Shown: in pieces, positions 43,831-53,706 of the stretch
How the letters are laid out: every line of letters begins with the position of its first letter
Position numbering within the stretch: the stretch's first letter is position 1
NCBI GenBank assembly: GCA_019638015.1
Contig: JAHBUP010000001.1
Coordinates: forward strand, 372,001-436,000
DNA from: Melioribacteraceae bacterium
Lineage (GTDB): Bacteria > Bacteroidota > Ignavibacteria > Ignavibacteriales > Melioribacteraceae
Reading direction: 5' to 3'
Length of the DNA: 64,000 bases
The notes under the pieces: generated by a model
Told to the model about the DNA's origin: nothing
The model's database searches: none
Seen by the model: the letters and a program-made list of their open reading frames with translations, nothing else
Program-made: the position numbers and the translations under genes

Positions 43831-44000
43831 CAGTTCTCTCTTTTTTTTGTTACGAAATTAAGAATTTACGACATAACAATTTCTCTTTTAACAACATTTT
43901 TTACATGTGCTTCAACTTCCCTTTGCAATTGATTTTCACCCCGAAATTCAATATTGGACCACTTTTTTTTGTAATAAATTAAAAATAACAAGGCAAAAAC
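43831..44000. other. Divergent intergenic region between yebC and amtB
   Basis: The whole gap between the two divergent starts is 310 bases (43831-44140). This part holds no supported gene. It is AT-rich, with the yebC ribosome region at its left end, and no clear hairpin or repeat was seen. The promoter in the right half and the amtB leader are listed separately. Confidence 0.5.
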
Positions 44001-44030
44001 TTGACACGGGCTTATTATTTATTATCTTTG
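44001..44030 (+). promoter_or_regulatory. Bacteroidota-type vegetative promoter of amtB
   Basis: TTG (44001-44003), 19 bases, TATCTTTG (44023-44030) is an exact match to the Bacteroidota form TTG-N19-TAnnTTTG; TTGACA is also present at the -35 position. The predicted start near 44037 gives a leader of about 104 bases before amtB. Confidence 0.75.
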
Positions 44031-44140
44031 CGATCAGAAACCTAAATAATTAAGTAAATATTACAATTACGGTTACAATATTAAGGTAAAGTAAATATTT
44101 GATAAGATTATATCACTAAATAAATTAAAAGAGAGGAACT

Positions 44141-45388
44141 ATGGAACAAGAATTAACAAATGCTGTTGCGGATAATCTGTTTACGATCAATAACCTTTGG
44201 ATGATGATTGCGACCTCGTTGGTTTTTATTATGCATCTAGGGTTTGCTACTCTCGAAACCGGATTAACCCAATCAAAAAATACTGTTAACATTCTCTTTA
44301 AAAATTCAATTATACCCGGTATTGGGATACTCACATTCGCATTTGTGGGATTTAATTTAATGTATCCAGGTGCCGAATATGCCGGGAAGTTATTTGGATT
44401 TGCTGGTTTTGGAATTGGGACAGACTCTGCCGGTTTAACAAAAGATTATAATCCAGGCTACACATATTGGACAGATTTTCTATATCAAGGGATGTTTGCC
44501 GCTACTGCAGCTACAATAGTTTCGGGTGCAGTTGCCGAAAGAATAAAGCTATCAAGTTTTTTAATATTTTCTCTTCTATTTGTGAGTATTAGCTACCCTA
44601 TAACCGGGATGTGGAAATGGGGCGGCGGTTTTTTGAATGAAATGGGATTTTATGATTTTGCTGGCTCAACATTAGTGCATTCTGTTGGAGGGTGGGGAGC
44701 TTTAACCGGAATTATATTCTTGGGACCTCGTATTGGAAAATATGTCGGAAAAAAAATTAATCCGATTCCCGGTCATAGTATGCCGTTAGCTACTATTGGT
44801 GTATTCCTCCTCTGGCTCGGTTGGTTTGGATTCAATGGCGGGTCTGTGCTAAGCGCCGATCCTGCTTCTGTTTCTCTTGTATTAGTTACCACAAGTATAG
44901 CTGCATCTGCCGGAGCAGTAGGGGCAATGCTAACTTCCTGGTTTTACTTTAAAAAGCCAGATATCACAATGTTGCTAAATGGTATTTTGGCAGGCCTTGT
45001 AGGTATTACTGCCGGTGCCGATAAAATGAGTCCTATGGATTCAATTCTTGTTGGGTTAATAGCAGGAGTAATTGTTGTTTTTTCGGTAACATTATTTGAT
45101 AAATTAAAACTGGATGATCCGGTGGGCGCACTTTCTGTTCATCTGGTTTGTGGAATTTTTGGAACATTGGCAGTAGGAATTTGGGGAGATTTAGCTGGAT
45201 TGAAACAATTATGGATACAGTTTGTTGGAGTAATTAGTGTTGGTGTATTTACAACAATTTTTACTACTCTTCTTTGGTTTATACTAAAGAAAACTATTGG
45301 CTTACGTGTTAGCGAAGCTGAAGAAATTGAAGGCCTCGATATTGGTGAGCATGGAATGGAAGCTTATCCAAATTTTGAAAAAGTATAA
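44141..45388 (+). CDS. amtB: Ammonium transporter AmtB
   Basis: AmtB conducts ammonia across the inner membrane. The 415-residue protein has about eleven membrane helices and the conserved stretches TLETGLTQSKNTVNILFKN, DFAGSTLVHSVGGWGALTG with the first pore His, and GALSVHLVCGIFGTLAVGIWG with the second. GHSMPLATIGVFLLWLGWFGFNGGS is also typical. There is no cleavable signal beyond the first helix. The AGAGAGG ribosome site precedes the ATG. glnK follows 53 bases later, the standard pair in which GlnK blocks AmtB when nitrogen is plentiful. Confidence 0.97.
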   Translation: MEQELTNAVADNLFTINNLWMMIATSLVFIMHLGFATLETGLTQSKNTVNILFKNSIIPGIGILTFAFVGFNLMYPGAEYAGKLFGFAGFGIGTDSAGLTKDYNPGYTYWTDFLYQGMFAATAATIVSGAVAERIKLSSFLIFSLLFVSISYPITGMWKWGGGFLNEMGFYDFAGSTLVHSVGGWGALTGIIFLGPRIGKYVGKKINPIPGHSMPLATIGVFLLWLGWFGFNGGSVLSADPASVSLVLVTTSIAASAGAVGAMLTSWFYFKKPDITMLLNGILAGLVGITAGADKMSPMDSILVGLIAGVIVVFSVTLFDKLKLDDPVGALSVHLVCGIFGTLAVGIWGDLAGLKQLWIQFVGVISVGVFTTIFTTLLWFILKKTIGLRVSEAEEIEGLDIGEHGMEAYPNFEKV

Positions 45389-45432
45389 TATAAATCAGTC
45401 TATTTGTTATTTTAGTTATTAACAAACAATAA

Positions 45433-45780
<348 letters not shown>

Positions 45781-45788
45781 TTATAATA

Positions 45789-45812
45789 GGGCGGTCATTT
45801 GTTTGACTGCCC
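45789..45812. terminator. Bidirectional hairpin between glnK and the convergent kinase gene
   Basis: GGGCGGTCA / TGACTGCCC pairs over nine positions with one G-U, around a six-base loop. It sits between two convergent genes and includes the stop codon of the minus-strand gene (45795-45797). No long T-run follows on the plus strand, so termination strength is uncertain. Confidence 0.65.
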
Positions 45813-46736
45813 CTCGTTATCTTCAATAAAAGTAATTACACTATTTAAGTCTGGCAGTCCAGTTTGTCCCCCGAGCGTTTTAGAATTTATTGCCGCTACG
45901 GCACTAGCAAATTTCATATTGTACTCTAATTTATAACCCATATTTATTCCGAATAAAAAAGCGCCATGAAAACTATCGCCGCATCCGGTAGTATCAATTG
46001 TTTCTTCCAAAATAAATGCGGGTTGATGATACCCTTTGATCTCGCTAGTAAATAGCCAACTACCATTGGTGCCATCGGTAATTACTACAACTTTAGCCTG
46101 GTCATTCAACAAAATTTTTGCGGCTAAATTTATATCCAATTCCTTTGAGTACTTAAGTGCAAAATCTTTGGTAACAATAATTATATCTGCCAATGAAATA
46201 ATTTCATCTAATTCTTCCCGGTAGCGAAAAGAGCCGCCGTCAAAAGAAATTAGTGTGTTTTTATTTTTTGCAAGTGCACATACTTTTTTACACAAATTTA
46301 GATGTCGCCCATTTATGTGAACAATTTTTGAACACTCAACAATTTTATTGATATCGGGGTAATCATCTAATTCTGTTGCCGATCCAGGAGTAAAAACTAT
46401 GGTACGCTCACCCTTTTTAGATTTACTTACCCAAATTGAAGATTTAGCGGAGGAGGAGCTAATGGATATATTTATAAGTGATGAATCGACTCCGCGAGTA
46501 GTCAATTTTTCTAAAATTAGGTTTCCCGTCCAATCATTTCCAACATTATCAATAAAACTGGTTGTTGCGCCAAGTTTAGAAGCGCAAGCCAGAGCGGTAG
46601 CAACCGGCCCGCCACAATCCATGGCAGAAGCAATTGATTTGACAACCTCTCCTTCCTGCGGTAGTGTATCAACAATAGATAGAAAATCGGCTGCGGCTAC
46701 TCCAATACCTAAAATATCCCAACTTTTTTCAACCAT
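45795..46736 (-). CDS. PfkB-family carbohydrate kinase
   Basis: The 313-residue product is a ribokinase-like sugar kinase. It has GIGVAAADFLSIVDTLPQEGE, the first signature GGPVATALACASKLGA, and the C-terminal signature DTTGCGDSFHGAFLFGINMGY with the catalytic Asp in the GCGDSF loop. Substrate cannot be told: the DCGGPVATAL form differs from both fructokinase and ribokinase. It converges on glnK and is read from 46736 leftward; its upstream region is shared with the sensor gene at 46969. Confidence 0.93.
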   Translation of the reverse strand: MVEKSWDILGIGVAAADFLSIVDTLPQEGEVVKSIASAMDCGGPVATALACASKLGATTSFIDNVGNDWTGNLILEKLTTRGVDSSLINISISSSSAKSSIWVSKSKKGERTIVFTPGSATELDDYPDINKIVECSKIVHINGRHLNLCKKVCALAKNKNTLISFDGGSFRYREELDEIISLADIIIVTKDFALKYSKELDINLAAKILLNDQAKVVVITDGTNGSWLFTSEIKGYHQPAFILEETIDTTGCGDSFHGAFLFGINMGYKLEYNMKFASAVAAINSKTLGGQTGLPDLNSVITFIEDNEGQSNK

Positions 46737-46968
46737 CTAATTCTCTCACTTTTTACATTTAAAGATAATTAACATGATAAATTATTTGCTATTATTGTCG
46801 ATAATAATCAATTATTTGCAGAATAATTTTTATTTAATTGTAAATAAAAAAGTAATTAGACTTATTTTGGATTGACAGTTATTATTGGCGTAAATTGTAA
46901 AAAAAAAAGATAATTTATTTCTTATAAACAATTGCTAATCTAACATAAAACAACAATAAAAATTAGAG
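46737..46968. promoter_or_regulatory. Divergent regulatory region with ATTATT palindrome
   Basis: The 232-base gap separates the divergent kinase (minus) and sensor (plus) genes. It holds the inverted repeat ATTATT-GTCGAT-AATAAT (46791-46808), which may be an operator, and TTGACA (46873-46878) with TAAATTG 16 bases further as a weak promoter for the plus-strand gene. Nothing else was recognised. Confidence 0.4.
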
Positions 46969-49900
46969 ATGACTACAATAAATAAGAGACCACTTTTTCA
47001 TAAAACTATTAAGGCACAGTTATTAATAGTTCTTGTGCTTATTCATTTTATAGGTACTACTCTAAAGGCACAATCCAAAGAAGCTACTTTTTCACACATA
47101 ACTTCAGATGATGGATTGTCGTTAAGTTCGGTTACCCAAATCATTCAAGATAACCGCGGGTTTCTATGGTTCGGTACTTTCAGTGGGTTAAACCGATTTG
47201 ACGGGTATTCATTTAAAGTATTTCTGCCAGAAAATTCTAATCCTAAGAGTATTTCTAATCATTCAATTGTTTCGATGCTGGAAGATAAAAATGGGAATAT
47301 TTGGATTGGAACGCTTGATGGACTAAATAAATATGACAAAAAGAGTGAGACTTTTACTCATTATCGTCACAATAAAAGAAATGGAAAAAGCCTTAGCCAT
47401 GATAATATACTTTCACTATTTGAGGATAAAGAGGGAACGCTCTGGATTGGGACACTTGACGGTTTGAATAAATATAATCCGGTGAGTGATAATTTCACAG
47501 TGATTAAAAGAGTTAATCGAAAACTCAATCCCGATTCACTTAACTCAGTGATGTGTATACAAGATGATCATTTTGGAAACTTGTGGCTTGGTACCTGGAA
47601 CGGTTTGGTAAAGATGAACAAAAAAGGGGAATTTATTGAACAATATTTTGATGAACCTTACGATTCAAAAAATTTTGATTATAGAAAAGTTACTTCGTTA
47701 TATCACGATAAATCTAACAACTTGTGGATAGGCACAAACAAGAAAGGCTTAAAAAAGTTTGACTATAAGAGCAACAAATTTATAGAGTATCCAGTTGAGT
47801 ATAAAAGTAAAACCGGAATTTCAAATTCGAGTATTACAGTAATATATGAAGACTCCTTTAATGATTTATGGATTGGTACTCGCAATGGATTAAATAGATA
47901 TAACAAAAAGAACAATTCTTTCGAGCAATTCTTAAATAATCCCGATAAACCACTAAGTCTAATCAGTAATGAAATATTTTGTATAAAAGAGGACCGCTCG
48001 GGAATTTTGTGGATTGGTTCTTCCGGTGGAGTTAGTAAGTATTATCAATCAAATAATCAATTTGAGTATTATACTGATAATCATATCGATATTAATCGCC
48101 GAATTTCCAGCAACAGATTAAGTTCAATGTATATTGACAATACCGGCTTAATATGGCTTGGTTCATTTGAGGGAGTTGATCAATTAAATCCCCGCACGCA
48201 TACAATTCGTAATATTAAAAATATACCCGGGAATAAAAACAGTCTTAGTGATAACAACACGAAAAGTGTGTTTTGCGATAGTGAGGGATTTATCTGGATT
48301 GGCACAAATCATAGTGGTCTCAATAAATATGATCCTCGCACCGGTGAGTTTAAACTTTACAAATATGATATTTCTGACGATTTCTCATTGAGCAATGATG
48401 GAGTAATTTCAATTTGTGAAGATAGAAACGGGACACTCTGGTTTGGTACCTGGTGGGGATTAAATAAGTTTGATAAAAAAACAGAAAAATTTAAAAGATA
48501 TCTTTCAAATAAATATTCGGATTATGATTTACTTCATGATATAATTTGGTGCATATATGAAGATTCAGACGGAATGCTATGGCTTGGCACCGATGGTGGT
48601 GGAGTAAGTCAATTTAATCCTAAAACTGAAAAATTTACTAATTATGTTAAAAAGAATTCAAAAGCAGGTTCACTGAGTGAGAATAGAGTTTTTAACGTGC
48701 TTGAATCGAAAGATGGAATGATGTGGTTTGGAACAGGCGATGGATTGAATAGATTAGATAGAAAAACAGGTAAAATGTTTACCTATAATACCGGGAATGG
48801 TCTTTCAGGCAATTTAATTAATGGAATTAAGGAAGATAAAAAGGGCTTTATCTGGATTTCGACAGATAAAGGACTATCCAAACTGAATAGGAAGACCGAA
48901 ACATTTACCAACTATTCCAAACGAAATGGACTTGAAGAATTAGAATTTACTTTAAATGTAACTGCTGAATCCTCAAATGGATATCTATATTTTGGCGGCA
49001 AGAATGGTCTGCTCTATTTTCATCCGGATAGTATAAAGGACAGTTACCTGACAGCTCCTGTTGTATTCACTGATCTAAAAATTTATAATCAGTCAGTTGA
49101 AATTTCAGACACGCACAATTCATTACTGCCTCAATCAATTATTGAATCTAACGAAATTAAGATTCCTTATGGGAATGATGTAATTACTATTGAATATGCA
49201 TTGTTGGATTTCTTTAATGTTAAAAAAAATCAATATATGTATAAACTTGACGGCTTTGATGAGGACTGGAATAATATTGGAGCTAGAAATAATGTTACTT
49301 TTACAAATCTCTCCCCTGGAGAATATGTTTTTCATGTGCGTGCGCAGAATACAGACGGTATTAAAAATTCTCAGGAAGCTAGTTTAAGGTTGATTATAAT
49401 TCCCGCTTTTTATCAAACATGGTTTTTCAGAATTCTTTTACTTTCGGCTTTAGCTGGCGCGGTTTTTTTATTTATTAAATGGAGGACCAGACAAGTAACA
49501 AATCAAAATCGGATACTTGAAAACCGTGTTGCCGAGAGGACAAAGGATTTGGATAAAAATATTCATGAACTGAACCAGGAAATAATTGAAAGAAAAAAAG
49601 CCGAAGAAAAAGTACAAGCATCATTAAAGGAAAAAGAAGTACTCTTAAAAGAGATTCACCATAGAGTTAAGAACAATCTTCAAGTAATTTCAAGTTTGTT
49701 ATATCTACAATCTATTACAGTTAAGGATGAAGACACGATTAATTTGTTTAATGACAGTCAGAATAGAATTAAATCAATGGCTCTCATTCATGAAAAATTA
49801 TATCAATCAGATAATTTCGCATATATAGATTTTGGGGAATATGTAAAAAGTTTAGTTGATTATTTTAACCGATCATTCAGCCAAAAAACTCTTTTTATTA

Positions 49901-50268
49901 ATACTTCTATAAAAATCGAAAATATTTTTCTAAGCTTAGATACTGCAATATCATGCGGTTTAATTGTGAATGAGCTAATGACAAATACTCATAAATATGC
50001 TTACCCTGAAAACTGGATTGAAAATAATAAACGTGAGAATGGCTATCTGATTGAAATTATAATGGAGAAAAAAGATGATGATAGCTATTTATTAATTGTA
50101 AGAGACGATGGAATTGGAATTTCGGAGGATATTGATATTGCAGAAACTGATTCATTAGGTTTGAAAATAGTTGCCTCTATGGTTGATCAATTAAATGGTA
50201 AAGTTAAAATATCGGGTAAGACCGGTACAGAATTCAAAATTTCTTTTTCTGATTTAAAGCAGAATTAA
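46969..50268 (+). CDS. Two-component propeller sensor histidine kinase (no receiver/output domain)
   Basis: The 1099-residue protein has a signal or membrane anchor (AQLLIVLVLIHFIGTTLKAQ), then about 14 propeller repeats of the type NGNIWIGTLDGLNKYDKKSETFTHY to about residue 690, a Y_Y_Y domain (IPYGNDVITIEYALLDFF and YMYKLDGFDEDWNNIG through SPGEYVFHVRAQN), one membrane helix near 820-840, and a HisKA_2/HATPase kinase (KEIHHRVKNNLQVISSLLYLQS, NELMTNTHKYAYP, DDGIGI). Classical HTCS sensors carry receiver and AraC parts; this one stops after the ATPase, so it must signal to a separate regulator. Propeller sensors usually detect oligosaccharides, fitting the next gene. Confidence 0.92.
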   Translation: MTTINKRPLFHKTIKAQLLIVLVLIHFIGTTLKAQSKEATFSHITSDDGLSLSSVTQIIQDNRGFLWFGTFSGLNRFDGYSFKVFLPENSNPKSISNHSIVSMLEDKNGNIWIGTLDGLNKYDKKSETFTHYRHNKRNGKSLSHDNILSLFEDKEGTLWIGTLDGLNKYNPVSDNFTVIKRVNRKLNPDSLNSVMCIQDDHFGNLWLGTWNGLVKMNKKGEFIEQYFDEPYDSKNFDYRKVTSLYHDKSNNLWIGTNKKGLKKFDYKSNKFIEYPVEYKSKTGISNSSITVIYEDSFNDLWIGTRNGLNRYNKKNNSFEQFLNNPDKPLSLISNEIFCIKEDRSGILWIGSSGGVSKYYQSNNQFEYYTDNHIDINRRISSNRLSSMYIDNTGLIWLGSFEGVDQLNPRTHTIRNIKNIPGNKNSLSDNNTKSVFCDSEGFIWIGTNHSGLNKYDPRTGEFKLYKYDISDDFSLSNDGVISICEDRNGTLWFGTWWGLNKFDKKTEKFKRYLSNKYSDYDLLHDIIWCIYEDSDGMLWLGTDGGGVSQFNPKTEKFTNYVKKNSKAGSLSENRVFNVLESKDGMMWFGTGDGLNRLDRKTGKMFTYNTGNGLSGNLINGIKEDKKGFIWISTDKGLSKLNRKTETFTNYSKRNGLEELEFTLNVTAESSNGYLYFGGKNGLLYFHPDSIKDSYLTAPVVFTDLKIYNQSVEISDTHNSLLPQSIIESNEIKIPYGNDVITIEYALLDFFNVKKNQYMYKLDGFDEDWNNIGARNNVTFTNLSPGEYVFHVRAQNTDGIKNSQEASLRLIIIPAFYQTWFFRILLLSALAGAVFLFIKWRTRQVTNQNRILENRVAERTKDLDKNIHELNQEIIERKKAEEKVQASLKEKEVLLKEIHHRVKNNLQVISSLLYLQSITVKDEDTINLFNDSQNRIKSMALIHEKLYQSDNFAYIDFGEYVKSLVDYFNRSFSQKTLFINTSIKIENIFLSLDTAISCGLIVNELMTNTHKYAYPENWIENNKRENGYLIEIIMEKKDDDSYLLIVRDDGIGISEDIDIAETDSLGLKIVASMVDQLNGKVKISGKTGTEFKISFSDLKQN

Positions 50269-50405
50269 TGTTGATATAAAAATCTTCAAGACTAAATAAC
50301 GACATACATGGTGTAAAAAATAATAACCGTAAGCAGTAAGAAGTATATTTGCGAAAGTAATTATATAATTGAATAGTAGATTAATCTTTATAAGGAATAG
50401 GATAA

Positions 50406-51707
50406 GTGATATTTAAAACTTCAATAAAAAGTATAATAATAATTTTACTAATCTCTACATTCATAACTGCTCAAAATGAGCAATCTGTGGTTGAAAAACA
50501 TGGATTGATCAAAACAGCGGGGAACTTAATTGTAGATCAAAAAGGCAAACCGGTTGTATTGAGAGGAATGAGCCTTTTCTGGAGTCAATGGATGCCTCAA
50601 TATTACAATGAGGATTGCGTTAAATGGCTACGTGACGATTGGAAATGCACAGTAGTTCGGGCGGCAATGGCTGTTGAAAGCGGTGGATATTTGACGAATC
50701 CCGCGGCTGAAAAAGCAAAAATTAAAAAAGTGATTGACGCGTGTATCGCGCTTGGAATTTATGTAATTGTTGACTGGCATGACCACAACGCCCACAAACA
50801 TTTGCTACCGGCTATAACATTTTTTCAGGAGATTGCGAGCGAGTATGGAACTTATCCAAATATAATTTATGAAATTTACAATGAGCCCGAACAAGTTTCA
50901 TGGCCGGCAGTTGTAAAACCATACGCCGATTCTGTAGTAAAATATATTCGTGAAATTGATCCGGACAACCTTATAATAGTAGGCACACCAAATTGGTCTC
51001 AGTATGTAGATCTAGCCGCAAACGATCCAATAAAACAAAATAATATTGCTTATTCATTGCATTTTTATTCTTCAACACATAAACAATGGCTGAGGGATCG
51101 AGCTAAAACGGCAATGGCAAGAGGAGCCGCATTATTTGTAACTGAATTTGGAACTAGCGAAGCTACCGGAACCGGTTATTTAGATTCACTTGAAACAGAA
51201 ACGTGGCTTAAATTTCTGGAAGATAATAAAATTAGTTGGTGCAATTGGTCTATAACAGATAAGAATGAAACCTCTGCTTCATTAAAACCGGGTGCAAGCG
51301 GAAAAGGGGGTTGGCCTCTCTCATCATTAACTAAATCGGGTTTGATGATTCGAGATAAAATAATTAAAGGGAATACGATTACGGTAGATGTTGCTAAAGA
51401 ACAGTTGCCAAATCAATTTGAATTATATCAAAACTACCCCAATCCTTTTAATCCGGTAACAACAATAAGATATTCTATTCCAGGTACAGTAGAGACGTCA
51501 TATCCCGATAAATCGGGACAAGTTATGACATCTCTAAGAATATATGATTTATTAGGCCAGGAGATATCCCTACTTGTAAATGAATATAAAGCACCCGGAG
51601 TTTATGAGGTTCAGTTTAACGCAAGCAATCTTACTAGTGGAGTATATCTATATAAGCTTCAATTTACATCATTAGTGCAAACGAAGATTATGGTATTGCT
51701 CAAATAA
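50406..51707 (+). CDS. Secreted GH5 endoglucanase-like enzyme with T9SS tail
   Basis: The 433-residue protein starts at GTG 50406 (AGGA 8 bases upstream region) with a signal peptide (IIIILLISTFITAQ). The GH5 barrel runs about 30-315: HGLIKTAGNLIVDQKGKPVVLRGMS, the acid/base Glu160 in YEIYNEPE, SLHFYSSTHKQWL, and the nucleophile Glu247 in FVTEFGTSEATG, as in the cellulase subfamily GH5_2. The last about 90 residues are a T9SS type A sorting domain (YQNYPNPFNPVTTIRY to KIMVLLK), so the enzyme should be exported by type IX secretion. A 45-base palindromic element sits inside the sorting domain. Confidence 0.94.
   Translation: MIFKTSIKSIIIILLISTFITAQNEQSVVEKHGLIKTAGNLIVDQKGKPVVLRGMSLFWSQWMPQYYNEDCVKWLRDDWKCTVVRAAMAVESGGYLTNPAAEKAKIKKVIDACIALGIYVIVDWHDHNAHKHLLPAITFFQEIASEYGTYPNIIYEIYNEPEQVSWPAVVKPYADSVVKYIREIDPDNLIIVGTPNWSQYVDLAANDPIKQNNIAYSLHFYSSTHKQWLRDRAKTAMARGAALFVTEFGTSEATGTGYLDSLETETWLKFLEDNKISWCNWSITDKNETSASLKPGASGKGGWPLSSLTKSGLMIRDKIIKGNTITVDVAKEQLPNQFELYQNYPNPFNPVTTIRYSIPGTVETSYPDKSGQVMTSLRIYDLLGQEISLLVNEYKAPGVYEVQFNASNLTSGVYLYKLQFTSLVQTKIMVLLK
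51491..51535. repeat. In-frame palindromic element inside the T9SS domain of the GH5 gene
   Basis: An inner perfect palindrome TCCCGAT-AA-ATCGGGA (51503-51518) is enclosed by outer arms AGAGACGTCATA (51491-51502) and TATGACATCTCT (51524-51535) that pair at 11 of 12 positions, with a five-base bulge. The element is 45 bases (15 codons) and is read in frame. The encoded TSYPDKSGQVMTS interrupts the sorting-domain strand where other members continue directly. CCCGAT/ATCGGG palindromes recur in Bacteroidota-type genomes. Confidence 0.75.
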
Positions 51708-51845
51708 AGGTTTACTTGAGAATCAAGATTACGCTTGAGTATTGTAATTAATCCAACTTTGCGATTGATTACTCACTTTCGTTTTAGAATTGTATTAGAT
51801 ATACTTGCACTGAATTTTTGAAATTATAACTATTATGAGAGTTCA

Positions 51846-53702
51846 GTGCGATTTAATACAATTCAAAACGTATCTAAAATTGTTTATTCTTTATTTCTTT
51901 CCCTTTTATTTTTTAATACTTCACTAATCGCTCAGGAAAAAAGTAATATTCTAGCTTCTGGTGATAATTTTCGAATCACTGCCGATGAGTTTAAAAAGCG
52001 ATTTGAATTCTCTCCGCATCCACGTCAAAATAAGGATTTATTTATAAATACTATTAAACAGGACTTCCTTAAAACAATTATAGCCGAAAAACTATTAGAA
52101 GGTGTGGCAATAACTGAGGGTTATGATAAGAGTGAAGAATTCATAAGTAACTATAACTATTTGAAAAAAATGTTTTTGCGGGATGCGCTATATAGTATTG
52201 AGGTTAAAGAAAAAACAAAGATTCCCGACGCTGAATATGCGAAAGGAAGAAGAAAGATTGGAAAGACTTTTTATTCAAAGTTTATATTTTCTGAAGATGA
52301 GAAGGAAATTAGAGCTATTCATAATTCGCTCACTCTGGGTAATTCCTTTGATTCAATATTAACCATGCGGTCCGAAAACAAAGAACAACTAAAACCCGCA
52401 GAGATTACGTTTGGAGTTTTAAATGAAAATGTTGAAGACTCATTATTTTTATTGAAACCGGGGCAATTTACAAGACCTGTGAAACTTGAAGAGGGCTGGT
52501 ATATCCTAAAAGTTTATTCATTAGATCAAAAGAAAATACTGGAAAGCGGCGATTTCGAAAAAGTTGAACGGGTTTTAAAGGAAAGATTTGAAAATAAAGC
52601 TTACGAGGATTTCTATAAAAAATTCTTTAAAGGTATAGTTGTAAATACAGACCGCGGATTGTTTGATCTCCTTCAAAAAAAAATATTTGAATATATTATT
52701 GAAAACCAGAAATATTTTATACTTAAAAATGAAAAATACACACTGCTATCTCCTGATGTAGAAGTAATAAAAAAAAATATTGCTGCCAAAGATCTTTCTG
52801 CTAGTTTTATAAAATTCACATCGAAACCTATAACTTTAGATGAGTTTCTTGAGTTTATGAAAATTAATGGTTTTGATTTTAGGCGTGTGGATCAGCAAAG
52901 TATCAAGTTTCGGTTAAATAATTATATCTCTACTTTCATTCAAAATGAGTTGCTTGCCAGAGAAGCTGAAATAAGGGGATATGATAAATTGCCAGAAATT
53001 CAAAATGAGCTTTCAATCTGGAGATCCCATTTCCTCGGTTCTCTTTCAATGAAAAAAATATTTAAGGATGTAGAGGTTACCAACGATGAGGCTTATGAAT
53101 TTTTCTCAAAAAATAACAAGAGCATAAACTATCCCGATGAAATTAGAATTGCGGAAATTTTAACTAATGAATTGGAGATAGTTCAAGAAATATTTGAAAG
53201 ACTTGATAAAGGGGAAGATTTTAAGTTACTGGCAAAACAATATTCGCTAAGAGATGAAATTAAAGACAATGATAATGAATACGAATTTACTAGTGTAAAC
53301 AAGGATGGAGAGATTTGGAAAGCCGCATCGAAATTGAAAAAGGGGGAAGTTTACGGACCAATAAATTTGAAAGAAGGGTTTTCCATTATTAAACTGCTGG
53401 AACGGAAAGAGGGAAAAAAAGAATTTGTTGAGAGCTTTGATGAGGCAAAAGAAGCAATTAAAAATATACTTCGAACCGAAAAAATGTATAATATATTGGC
53501 TGATAAAACAGCCGAACTAGCGGTTAAAGAGAATATTAAAATAAATGATAAAGCCTTGAATGAATTAAAAGTAAGTGAAATTAATATGATTGTTTATCGT
53601 CGTTTTGGTTTTGGAGGTCAAAATATTGCAGTACCTTATACTCCCGATTTTACCGAATGGTTTATTAAATACAAGGAACTGCTGAAATCACTAACATTAT
53701 AA
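51846..53702 (+). CDS. SurA/PpiC-like periplasmic peptidyl-prolyl isomerase or chaperone
   Basis: The 618-residue product begins at GTG 51846 with a signal peptide (IVYSLFLSLLFFNTSLIAQ). It contains a SurA-N-like helical start (FRITADEFKKRFEF, TIIAEKLLEGVAITEGYDKSEEF) and two parvulin-like regions at about 136-230 (FYSKFIFSEDEKEIRAIHNSL through PGQFTRPVKLEEGWYILKV) and 428-525 (EIRIAEILTNELEIVQEIFERLDKGEDFKLLAKQYS). A catalytic parvulin signature is not clear, so chaperone function without isomerase activity is possible. It may serve the secreted enzymes nearby. The same transcript may continue into the binding-protein/kinase genes, four bases downstream. Confidence 0.82.
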   Translation: MRFNTIQNVSKIVYSLFLSLLFFNTSLIAQEKSNILASGDNFRITADEFKKRFEFSPHPRQNKDLFINTIKQDFLKTIIAEKLLEGVAITEGYDKSEEFISNYNYLKKMFLRDALYSIEVKEKTKIPDAEYAKGRRKIGKTFYSKFIFSEDEKEIRAIHNSLTLGNSFDSILTMRSENKEQLKPAEITFGVLNENVEDSLFLLKPGQFTRPVKLEEGWYILKVYSLDQKKILESGDFEKVERVLKERFENKAYEDFYKKFFKGIVVNTDRGLFDLLQKKIFEYIIENQKYFILKNEKYTLLSPDVEVIKKNIAAKDLSASFIKFTSKPITLDEFLEFMKINGFDFRRVDQQSIKFRLNNYISTFIQNELLAREAEIRGYDKLPEIQNELSIWRSHFLGSLSMKKIFKDVEVTNDEAYEFFSKNNKSINYPDEIRIAEILTNELEIVQEIFERLDKGEDFKLLAKQYSLRDEIKDNDNEYEFTSVNKDGEIWKAASKLKKGEVYGPINLKEGFSIIKLLERKEGKKEFVESFDEAKEAIKNILRTEKMYNILADKTAELAVKENIKINDKALNELKVSEINMIVYRRFGFGGQNIAVPYTPDFTEWFIKYKELLKSLTL

Positions 53703-53706
53703 TTTT

